64,000 bases of DNA. It comes from Symsagittifera roscoffensis (taxonomy: Eukaryota; Xenacoelomorpha; Acoela; Convolutidae). Where the stretch lies: NCBI RefSeq assembly GCF_963678635.1, contig NC_087065.1, positions 26,371,254-26,435,253 on the forward strand, read 5' to 3'. Of this stretch, positions 20,859 to 29,380 are shown in pieces (within the stretch, counting starts at the first letter, position 1; every line of letters begins with the position of its first letter). The notes under the pieces are model-generated. The model saw only the letters and a program-made list of their open reading frames with translations. It was not told the origin of the DNA and ran no database searches. Both the position numbers and the translations under genes were made by a program.

Positions 20859-22061
20859 TTATTTGTCTGAACGACGCAATGTATGATCGGAAGAGCTCTT
20901 TTTTGGAAAAAAGCGCGTGAATTTTCTACATAAATCTTCGGATTCATCGGGAAGAACAACCCGAGACTGCCCCGCTTGAACCACTAGCTCTGGATTAGCC
21001 ACGACAAAATGATCTTTCTTGTCCGGCGAAATAGGAGTTGACGGGGAGGTAGACGTCGATTGAGCTTGAATGACATTCACGGAATGTCTGATGGGACTGC
21101 CGTAAAAGGTTGCCTGCTTTTTCCGCCGCGAAGATGTACGAGAGGAATTTGATGATGACGAAATATTTCCGTCCGGTTCCGAAAATACGCTATAACCATC
21201 CCGGGCGGGGAGACCCGATGCTGCCAAACTTGATGATGTGCACTCTTGGAGCTTCGGGACCAAAGACTCATCGTCCGAAGAAATAGGAATGAGATCTGGA
21301 CATAATGGAGTTTTGACTGTAGTTGGAGGTTTCGGCTTGACACTGATGAGAACCTCCGTTCCTTGGTTTCCAGAAGCGGATGAAAAAGCCGTTAAGTCTA
21401 CTACTGGAGTAGATTGTTGGAGACAAGGAATAGCCTGAACTCCTGGAGCCTCCGATACTAAAGATGGCTTTAAATTGGTCGAGACAGTTTGGCCACGAGA
21501 TGGTGTAGATGAAGATGGCAAAGACGGGAATTTCGGGCGAGCATGTACGGCCACAGTTTTGGCCGTGATTTGTTGGCGTGAGCTTGATTGTTTGAGAGGC
21601 CGATTGTTCTCTGACGACGATGGCAAAGATGACACAATGGGGCGTTTTTCCCCCTTCTTGACAGGCATTGTTTGTTTGCCCGAAAAACTTAGATCGGTTG
21701 ATTTAAGACGTACCGCCAAGTGATTTCTTCGAATCACTTTTCCCTTGTCAGAAATATATGCGGACCCAGTAATCTGCACAATTTTGCCCTTAAAAGGTTT
21801 GAAAAGTTCTCGACCAGACTTCCTATTTAGAAATTTCCTAAATATTTCGACTTTATTTGGTTCATTCAACACTAAGTAATCCAAATTACGTTTTGGAATT
21901 GACGGACGAATTTGATCCGTTGTCATCTGGTTCCTATATCTAAGTGTCCCAGCAGACAAGTTGGAGCGAAGGGTGGCGGCGAGAACTTGGTTTCGTTCAG
22001 TCAGCGTCTTCAAAGCTTTGACCCCTCCTGATGCGACAAGGACTTCTTCAACGTCAGCCAC
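20859..22061 (-). CDS. pol: gypsy element 2: integrase C-terminal module and low-complexity tail
   Basis: A 400-codon frame that overlaps the end of the integrase core frame at 22010-22061. A frame change occurs there beside a short palindrome (CCACTAATCAGTGG). The N-terminal 160 residues include an SH3/GPY-F-like stretch (LFKPFKGKIVQITG, then KVIRRNHLAVRLK), expected after the integrase catalytic core. The rest is Ser/Pro-rich low complexity (SSSNSSRTSSRRKK) ending in a basic segment, and stops about 200 bp before the 3' LTR. No chromodomain is visible. It probably belongs to the same polyprotein as the core. Confidence 0.7.
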   Translation of the reverse strand: MADVEEVLVASGGVKALKTLTERNQVLAATLRSNLSAGTLRYRNQMTTDQIRPSIPKRNLDYLVLNEPNKVEIFRKFLNRKSGRELFKPFKGKIVQITGSAYISDKGKVIRRNHLAVRLKSTDLSFSGKQTMPVKKGEKRPIVSSLPSSSENNRPLKQSSSRQQITAKTVAVHARPKFPSLPSSSTPSRGQTVSTNLKPSLVSEAPGVQAIPCLQQSTPVVDLTAFSSASGNQGTEVLISVKPKPPTTVKTPLCPDLIPISSDDESLVPKLQECTSSSLAASGLPARDGYSVFSEPDGNISSSSNSSRTSSRRKKQATFYGSPIRHSVNVIQAQSTSTSPSTPISPDKKDHFVVANPELVVQAGQSRVVLPDESEDLCRKFTRFFPKKSSSDHTLRRSDK

Positions 22062-23087
22062 TGATTAGTGGATTGAGCCAGACTCTCAAGCGCGCGATAG
22101 TGGGGTGTATCCGAAACTGACTCCGTAGGTCCCCCAAAGTAGGGTGACACCGTCGGGCTTGACTGCCCCTTCTTGACTAGTTTTATCCTTGGTCGGCTGT
22201 CGCACTGCTCCCGACGCTGTTCAGGTGTTAGTAGATCCCGTTCCAATTGTTGGTTATCTAAATTAACGCCCGTAGACAAACGCTCAGCCGCAATAGATAG
22301 CTCCGTATTCGGAGGACGGCCAAAATGAAGCTCAAAAGGTGAAAGCCCATTGACAGAATTTTTTGAAATCCGAATATCTTCAATAATATTTCTAAATGTA
22401 TCTTGAACATTTGAAAAATCCGAACTCAAACGCGAGGCGCCCAAACGACGTTTAATAGTTTGGATCGACCGTTCCACTAGGCCGCAACCACGATGATCCC
22501 CCACCGGGCAGAAATATTGGGCAATATTTTTATCTTTACAAAAGGCCTGCACTAATTTGTTCTTAAAACCTGAATATTGGTCAGTTTTGATAGATTTGGG
22601 AATACTATGCTGTTGAATATACGATTTAAGAAATTTAATAATCTTCCGTCCCCCCGTAGAACGTGTAATCATAGCTGACGGATATTTAGAGTAACGGTCA
22701 ATCGCGACCAAGATATAAATACTGTTACCATATGAATCGAGTAGAGGACCGGAAAAATCGAGCTGAAGTTCTTCATTAGGACCAGACAAAAGGGGGTAAA
22801 GGCTTGGTAGAGTTAAACGAAGCGTTCGCTTTCAAATTCTTGCCGAACTTCGTGCACTGGAGACAATCTTTACATAGCTGGACAATATCTCGATGCATTC
22901 GAGGCCACCATATGTATTGCGCAGCATCAACCATGGTTAACTGACCCGCGTGCGACCTATGTAGTCGAGACAGTAACGGTTTTCTTAGACACAACGAACC
23001 TATTGTCCACGATAACACAGCCATCAACCACCGCTGCACAATGCCAAAAGGATTATATATATGGGTCAATACGACAAAATCCTTCAT
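22010..23087 (-). CDS. pol: gypsy element 2: integrase (H2C2 domain and catalytic core)
   Basis: The zinc-binding part lies in the frame 23087-22776 (LHRSHAGQ, WWPRMHRDI, CKDCLQCTKF). The core lies in 22789-22010 after a one-base frame change in CCCCCTTTT. The catalytic residues are seen as LQLDFSGP (about 22760-22740), IKTDQYSGF (about 22600) and GLVERSIQ (about 22480), giving D, D and E. The C-terminal core region FELHFGRPPN is typical. The upstream link to the RNase H frame is broken by a two-base change in a TATATATA run at about 23053-23060. The family role is insertion of the cDNA with a 5-bp TSD, which is what is found. Confidence 0.85.
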
Positions 23088-24558
23088 AGTCCCGGTTAAT
23101 AAGTGCCCGTTTCATCAAGCATAGGCTGGGATCTTCATCCGTAAGTTCCGTAAGTACATCGGAATCCAGAATGCCCACCAACCCGGTTAACGATTTCTGG
23201 TCCTGAGCGACCACTGATGACTTCAAAATTTGTAGACTTTGAACTGACTGAGTTTGACGATTGATTAATTTGGTTCTCCTGAGCCTTTTTGATCTGAAGT
23301 TGGCCAATATTCGGGCATATTGACCCCTCAACTCCGCACCACGTTGTAAGGTTGTCGACCTCCTTGGGCGTACTGCCCCCGCGCGAAATTGCGGCCGGGC
23401 CCGATCCGACGAAAACCAATGTTGGTTGATCGGGAGATACTGGTTGAGTAGCTGCTCAAAGCTGTCGTTGGCATTATTTGCGTTAGGGTCCATCTCAGTC
23501 TGAAAATGAAAAGCGCCCAATAATACGAGTACACAACAACAATACCAATAAGCTGAAACAAGGTCAAAAAGGCCCGCGAAAGATGATAATAACACGCAAT
23601 TATTAACGACTGAAATCAAAATTGGCAGATAATTTGTAATCCATGCTGGGAAAGTGACAAAAACTTGCATGATCCAGCTCAAAGCTGATTGGCTAGAATT
23701 TAAACCAGCAATATTAACGCCCTCTAGCGGAGAAGCGACAAACGCGTTGAATTGTTGTAATAAATCGGCAAAGCCACTGGCAAAATTTCCGTCGCCCTCT
23801 ACCGATTTTGTGCAATTCGAACTAGCTGGAACATCATGAATTGTGACGCCCTCTACCGACAAGCTTCCAAAATCATTAGATGAAATTAATGTATTACCCC
23901 GAACGGGACAATTGGCCCGAGACTGACCAAAATCCAATGACTCAATTAGATTTATCGAATTAGATAAAACGTAATTTTGGCTGTTTTTCGGAATAACAGA
24001 TGATACCTCTGATAAGGAACAATCCCTAGCCCATTCATCCAGATAATCGCACGCATCAAAGAATTGACTAATACAATTGACCACATATTTTTCATCAAAA
24101 CTGTTTGGTTGTGGCGCTTCAAACGTTGGAAAACGAGATAAATCATCGACTATACCCAATTTACATCCGGAAATGTGGAAAATATCGAAATCAAATGGCA
24201 ATAATCTGTCAGCCCATCTGGTTAATCGAGATCGATGAGTCTTTTTGCCTCTATTGGTTTTTAAAGCCGAAAAAATCGCTTTATGGTCCGTTGGAACCAC
24301 AAAATGATTTCCCAAGAAATAATTACGAAAGTGCTCACATGACCACACAATTGCTAGAAGCTCAAGCTCATTAGTGCTATACTTCTTTTCCTGATCATTG
24401 AGAAAACGTGACGCAAATGCAATAGGAACCCAAACATCATTTTCTAACTCCTTTTCTAACGCAGCACCCAAACCACTATGACTAGCGTCGCATTTTACTC
24501 GCGAATTCCGACCTTGGTCATAATGATACATCTTTGTGATATTCGCTATCAATTGCAA
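23053..24558 (-). CDS. pol: gypsy element 2: RNase H followed by a long linker with a hydrophobic segment
   Basis: A 501-codon frame open throughout. Residues 15-150 are RNase H: KCDASHSGLG (first Asp), YSTNELELLAIV (Glu), PTDHKAIF (Asp) and a SGCKLGIVDDLSR end. About 330 residues then precede the integrase zinc domain, much longer than the linker I expect in gypsy Pol. It includes three SVEG/PLEG motifs (residues about 234-280), a hydrophobic block at about 291-351 (23506-23688) that could form two or three membrane helices, and a basic region rich in Arg/Gln (about 385-450). The frame continues upstream past two in-frame TGA codons. The hydrophobic insert is seen directly; its function is unknown. 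Confidence 0.8.
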   Translation of the reverse strand: MQLIANITKMYHYDQGRNSRVKCDASHSGLGAALEKELENDVWVPIAFASRFLNDQEKKYSTNELELLAIVWSCEHFRNYFLGNHFVVPTDHKAIFSALKTNRGKKTHRSRLTRWADRLLPFDFDIFHISGCKLGIVDDLSRFPTFEAPQPNSFDEKYVVNCISQFFDACDYLDEWARDCSLSEVSSVIPKNSQNYVLSNSINLIESLDFGQSRANCPVRGNTLISSNDFGSLSVEGVTIHDVPASSNCTKSVEGDGNFASGFADLLQQFNAFVASPLEGVNIAGLNSSQSALSWIMQVFVTFPAWITNYLPILISVVNNCVLLSSFAGLFDLVSAYWYCCCVLVLLGAFHFQTEMDPNANNANDSFEQLLNQYLPINQHWFSSDRARPQFRAGAVRPRRSTTLQRGAELRGQYARILANFRSKRLRRTKLINRQTQSVQSLQILKSSVVAQDQKSLTGLVGILDSDVLTELTDEDPSLCLMKRALINRDYEGFCRIDPYI

Positions 24559-25506
24559 AATATTCCTGAAGGCAGTTTGTTGGCACTCCCCTCACACATA
24601 CTTGCTCAAGGAAGGGCGTAACTGGTCCGAACGGACCTGAAGGTTCGGCAAAAATCATTGTAAGTGGTTGAGTATGCCCATGAAGGAACGAAGTTGCTTG
24701 ACCGACTTAGGAGGCTCCAGAGCTAACACTGCATCGATTTTAGAACGTTTCGGCCTAAAGCCCTCTGAATCAATGTCGTAACCCAACCATGATAATTGAT
24801 TCATCAAAAAATCCCATTTCGACAATTTCAAAGCGAAACCTTCTTCATCCAAACGAGTTATCACTTTGTCTACAAGAATATTGTGATCCCTGATTGATCC
24901 TTTCGAAACTATCAAAATATCATCCAAGAAACAGAAAACTCCCGATAAACCCTGGAGGGTATTAACCATTGCTTTTTGGAATTCTTTCGGCATATCCGTT
25001 AACCCATAAAACCCAGTTTTAAACCGATACGTGCCAGTTTGTTCTCCACAGACGATATTAAAGTTGCAATGAAGACTGACTTCATCACTGAGCGGAATCT
25101 GACTGAATGCATACTTCAAGTCTAAAGACGTGAACCAAACATCACCTATTTTATCCAATGTGATTATCTGGGCTGCCGAGTCCAACAATTCCAACCAATT
25201 CGGCATCTGATATTGGTTCTTATGAATTTGATCATTCATGGGTTTTGCATCCATAGCTAATTTCACGGAACCATCCTTCTTAGCCGTAATTACAATCGGA
25301 GAAATAAAATGTTCGCTTGTACATTTATTAAGTTTGACCACGTGGCCTTCTTGAATTAACTTCTGAATTTTCAGGCCGACTTTATCTTATATATGCACGG
25401 GAACCTGTCTTCCTTTCTCTTGGATCGGAACAACAGGAGACTTGAATGTAGAGAATACTTTATGATTCTTAGCTCTACCTACTCTGGAGAATACACGATG
25501 AAATTT
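24559..25506 (-). CDS. pol: gypsy element 2: reverse transcriptase (in-frame stops at both ends)
   Basis: The open part 25341-24655 carries canonical RT motifs: FISPIVITAKKDGS, KLAMDAKPMN, FTSLDLKYAFSQIPL (first catalytic Asp), TGFYGLTDMPKEFQ, CFLDDILI (catalytic DD, about 24918-24935) and WLGYDIDSEGF. The same frame extends upstream through TAA at 25387-25389 (HI*DKV) and downstream through TGA at 24655-24657 and one further TGA in KYV*GECQ, where Trp is expected. The second TGA is a G-to-A change of an expected Trp codon, and the TAA could be a C-to-T change of CAA. The domain itself is complete. Confidence 0.85.
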
Positions 25507-26511
25507 CTAATAGAAATGTGTTTTCCAGGACTCAGACATCACATTCAGGTTTGACAGGGACACTTCACCCACCGAAGACCATTCTGGTCTAACTTGCGTT
25601 GTTCTCACCCCCAATTGGGACTGCAAGTCCAAACCGAATAAACATCGTGTGCGATTTTCCGAAATGAGGAATTTTGCAGATTTTACATACCAGCCCAAAG
25701 ATGACACATCCAGAAGCAATGTGCCCATCAAATCAATTCTTTTCCGATTGTAATCAACCTATACTGTGTCGATTGGGCGTTCCTGAATACTAAAGACCTT
25801 GGCTGATGGGACAGTTTTCACGATATAGTCTGCTTTTTTCTTATTCACGAAAGAAGCAGGGCTTCCAGTGTCTACCGTTGCTTTGAAGAACGTCTTCCCA
25901 CATCGCAGTGTTATCTGGATAGAACGTAACTTGCCCGTAGCAGCATTTACTACCTCCAACTTCTTCACTGACGCAATGAGGCGGCTCGGATCTCCTGCCG
26001 TCACCGACAAAACAGCAAATTCCGACTCACCATCAGATGTGATGAAATTACAATTCTCTTCCACCGTCTCATCTGACTCAGCTTCCACATTCGCTACGTT
26101 TTTGGAATTACAGCACTTTGCAAAGTGACCCTTCTTACTGCAATTCCTACAAGTCACATTTCTAGCTGGACAACTTTGCTCGTGATTTGCTGAAAATTTG
26201 TTACCACAAAAATAACATAATTTCACTTTCTCGTTGGTCCCCTTTGACTTATTTTTCTGAGCCCGACTGATTCTATCAGACAGTTTCTTCCCTTGGACAG
26301 AAAAGGTGGGTTCCTGTTTTATGCGAGTGTTCTGACCGGAAGTGACTCCTGACTGGGAAGAACTGCCCATCGAAGCCGAACTCCCAAGTTGCTTTTGCAA
26401 ATCAGTGGTGGTTTGTGCCCCCTTTTCCTGCAGTAACGCTGACATCAGCGTCTCTTCTGGAGTGGTGCCTCGGCGGATACACAATTCTCTCTGAATATCT
26501 TTATATCTCAT
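25507..26511 (-). CDS. gag-pro: gypsy element 2: Gag C-terminus with zinc knuckles and aspartic protease
   Basis: ATG at 26511 overlaps the stop of the preceding Gag frame (ATGA). Two zinc knuckles are present: CYFCGNKFSANHEQSC (C-x2-C-x7-H-x3-C) and CRNCSKKGHFAKCC (classical CCHC). The aspartic protease active site VDTGSPASF lies near 25857-25880. The frame stops at TAG 25759-25761 but continues in phase to 25507 with plausible protease C-terminal sequence (KRIDLMGTLLLDV, CLFGLDLQSQLG). The TAG is therefore either a mutation or a leaky stop. Confidence 0.8.
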
Positions 26512-27170
26512 CTTGGCAAAGAAAATATCTCTACTACTTCTTTTTCTTGATCAATTGTCCAACCACATAGGGCGGCTTGGCCCGTCAATCTCAGATAAAA
26601 TGCTTCCAAACATTCTCGATCGGAATGTACGGCGTTGTACATTTGCAGTCGTTCAATAATGTAATTTTTCTCCTTCTTGAAAAGAAGTACACAAAGTTCG
26701 TGAAATTCTTGAAATGATATTGCACTGAGATCTGCATGTGGGTAACTTTGGAGGAACCTTTTCCTCCCTTCTGAGCCAAGCGAAAAGAATAACCGAGATT
26801 TAATTCGTTGCTCAACTTCATAGTAGAATACTCCTGGTGCTACTCTGGGACCTTTCGCCCGGCGTTCCTCATTCATTTCCGCCACTCTACGTACGGCTGC
26901 TTCGTTTCGTGCAATACGATTCGCAATTGCTGCCGCATCCTCATCCATCCCCACAGCTTCTGGTTTTGGGACAGGATCATCGTGTACCACACCCGGAGGT
27001 TTCAATAGTTCACGTGGATCACACCTTTCTCTTAGTGTGATTGCTAAATTGAATTGGCCTATCCAAGAAACCCAGCTACTGGGTGGATCCGCTGTTGGTT
27101 TATGCCAGAATACGGGTACACCTAACAGGTCAGTCCGATCCTCCGAGATCGAAACTGCTGGCTGCGCCAT
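26508..27170 (-). CDS. gag: gypsy element 2: Gag N-terminal and capsid part
   Basis: A 220-codon ORF. It begins at ATG 27170-27168, whose A is the last base of the 5' LTR. The second half has a retrotransposon capsid-like pattern (EVEQRIKSRLFFSLGSEG, DLSAISFQEFHELCV, ECLEAFYLRLTGQAALCGW). It ends TGA at 26508-26510, overlapping the ATG of the knuckle/protease ORF. The frame upstream of that ATG is also open with plausible sequence (FFAKMRYKDIQ), so a -1 shift near ATATTTTC or an indel could join the two. Confidence 0.85.
   Translation of the reverse strand: MAQPAVSISEDRTDLLGVPVFWHKPTADPPSSWVSWIGQFNLAITLRERCDPRELLKPPGVVHDDPVPKPEAVGMDEDAAAIANRIARNEAAVRRVAEMNEERRAKGPRVAPGVFYYEVEQRIKSRLFFSLGSEGRKRFLQSYPHADLSAISFQEFHELCVLLFKKEKNYIIERLQMYNAVHSDRECLEAFYLRLTGQAALCGWTIDQEKEVVEIFSLPR
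27155..27169 (-). promoter_or_regulatory. primer-binding site of gypsy element 2
   Basis: Minus strand TGGCGCAGCCAGCAG directly follows the 5' LTR. TGG at this place pairs with the CCA end of a tRNA whose 3' end would read ...GGCTGCGCCA. I do not know which tRNA. The site lies inside the Gag ORF. Confidence 0.7.
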
Positions 27171-27476
27171 GTGAATTCTTGAAGAATACTAGTTTAAACA
27201 AGACTCAATTCTCCTTGTTTAATAATAAATAAGAATGTAAATAATATAGATAATGTAAGTTATATAGATATTGTCATGACAGAATTCTAAAGTTCAACTT
27301 AAATCTTTCATAAATTGAGACAGAGTGAGTGAGAGCACTTGATGATAAATAGAGAAAGGATTGACAGGTCGGTAGCGACCTTGATAACCATTAGGCGAGT
27401 TTAGCACGAATAACTAGCACATAAAGTAATACAATAATGACGTCATAACAATACTGTTAAACTACGCCACACCACA
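27170..27476 (-). repeat. 5' LTR of gypsy element 2
   Basis: 307 bp, same length as 20348-20654 with about five substitutions. It begins TGTGGTGTGG and ends CACA on the minus strand. It must carry the element promoter and the polyadenylation signal, but I cannot place them with confidence. Confidence 0.95.
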
Positions 27477-27481
27477 GGACA
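27477..27481. repeat. target-site duplication GGACA (right)
   Basis: Matches 20343-20347. Confidence 0.85.
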
Positions 27482-29380
27482 CCTCCCTCCGCCCAAAAAA
27501 AACCTTCTTGGATCTCCTGCCGACCGAAAGGTTCTCCCATTTGGTACTAAATTAAAACATTCATTCATAGATCAGACGAAAGCATTGAAAATTTTTTGTT
27601 TGATTCCATCTGTTTCAAACATAGTTCGTACTAGCCTAAATTTAAAAACCTCCCTCAGTCGTGACTTCAAAAAAAATCGATATCAAAAAAATATCGGCCT
27701 GACTTAAAAATTTTTGGTAATTATTTCATTCGACAAATACTCAGCCATGATTGCTTTCAATTTGTTTTTGTGTTGCTTCAACTTTCTTTTACTTTACCTG
27801 CTTTTACTTCAGCATTTGAAATACATAGTTTCGCTTCATGAGGTGCATAGACAATTATTTACTAGCTCAAAAAAAACAACACTAGTTTGTTTAGCAGTTA
27901 AGTAGCACAAAACACCCTCAGAGACTCATCAGAAAAGTATTAGAAAAATTAAAACCTTATCGATATTCATACTTTACTTTTTATTATTTAGTTTTCTTCT
28001 AACTTTTTCTAACATTTTTATTGTGATTATTTTTATAATCATTATCATAATGATCATGATTATTATTAACAATTTGATTTTTATGATTATAATTTTGGTT
28101 ATTATAGCTGTTTATTATGATTATGATTTTGATTATTTTTAAGATCAAAATTATAATGATTTTTTAATGATTTTTACGATAATCGTTATGTCTTTTGATA
28201 ATGTCAACATACAATTTTGCTGATTAGTCTTAAAGTTTCTGAAAATTTATAAACAAAGGAGAGTTGCAGCAACTCACAGATTACATGTGCGCGTAAAAAT
28301 TCGTGGCATTATTAACGTAAGAGGATAAAAAATCTTTTTGAATAAATCGAAGAAAATTAACAACTCAAAAAAGTTCAAATTGATCACCATTAGTTTGTTC
28401 AGAAAACTTTAACAAACAAAATGTCAGTGTTTTTTTTTCGATTTGAGTAACATGCACTACTGCAACAGCAACCAAAAGTTTTCGAAAGATAATAAGAAAA
28501 TTTTGTGCGTGCCAACTAAGCCGACAGCAAGTAAGAAAACAAACCACGATTGGAGAATTGGTTAGCAAACGCGAATAAATTTGAGCATGCACAATTTAAA
28601 GATATTAGCCGGATTCGAGCCTTCGGGCACGGTAGCTTGCGTCCCAGGTATGTATGTTACCTCTGCACCGAAAGTACCAAATCAGATACTTCAAGGGCTT
28701 TTGTTAAATATTGAGTTATTGAAATGAGGAAATCTTTTTCCATTCATTTTTTTACATTTGGGAAAAATCGCCATTTCGAAGAATTTTAAATAGTACAAAA
28801 AAGAATTTTTATTTTGAAAAACATCAAAGATTTTTCAGCTGACTCGTTCGTATTCAAACTACATGGACAATTATGAAAACTTTAAAGCTAATTTCTTTCA
28901 AACTAGAAAAAATCAATAGGCAGAGGAGATCCGACAATCTTTTGGTTGATTTTTATGCGTAAAACGCTTTGAGCACGCAAAAATGATCAATCCTGGCTGA
29001 AATCAAGACCAGGCAGGACCTTTGGCGTCCCAGGAGCAAATTTTAATATCTACAACAAAAGCGAAAAGAAAAACTTTTTAAACAAAACTATTGCAAGTTC
29101 GGCTATCAAAAGTTTCAGTAATTATATTCAACATGCTGGATAAAAAGTAGATGTTCCAATTTGTAAACGCTTGATAATCATAAACGTAGCTTTTATTAAG
29201 AGAGTTTTAGATTGTTTTTGCTTCTATTTTAATGTTGCCAAAACAAACACGACAAAATCAGTTGTGTCCAAGAACATTATGATGCAGTTCATAGCAGAGG
29301 AGATAACAAAAAGGCATAAAAAAGTTAGGAAACGATACAAAAAATTTTAAAATAACAATCTTTAATGTTTTTTTTTGCTA
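27482..29380. other. non-coding stretch with low-complexity DNA and a tRNA-like patch
   Basis: 27482-27550 is the right part of the hAT-like repeat interrupted by gypsy element 2. 27995-28195 is a degenerate AT-rich low-complexity block built on GATTAT/AATCAT-like words. 28505-28690 carries CAACTAAGCCGACAGCAAG and then a tRNA-like B-box region, related to the tRNA-headed family described at 53872. No gene is seen. Confidence 0.5.

Larger units (their letters stand above)
20348..27476 (-). mobile_element. complete Ty3/gypsy LTR retrotransposon (element 2)
   Basis: A 7129-bp element on the minus strand with two 307-bp LTRs (TG...CA, five differences by eye), 5-bp TSDs GGACA, a primer-binding site directly after the 5' LTR and a polypurine tract directly before the 3' LTR. 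The order is Gag, CCHC knuckles, aspartic protease, RT, RNase H, a long linker with a hydrophobic segment, integrase and C-terminal extension. This is the Ty3/gypsy domain order. The LTRs suggest a young insertion, but the coding region has several frame changes and in-frame stops, many in homopolymers or TA runs or explained by single transitions. The copy is either non-autonomous or carries base-calling errors. Confidence 0.95.

Noticed and set aside
24559-24657. UGA read as Trp, based on TGA codons in gypsy element 2
   Set aside because: UGA also ends the TIR frame where the domain ends, and simple G-to-A mutation explains the sites.
28365-28592. Numerous ORFs of 60-120 codons between 27.5 and 57 kb and on the strand opposite the LINE and gypsy genes
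   Set aside because: Their translations are rich in Phe/Lys/Asn from AT-rich DNA or mirror real genes. No domain, splice context or codon pattern supports them.
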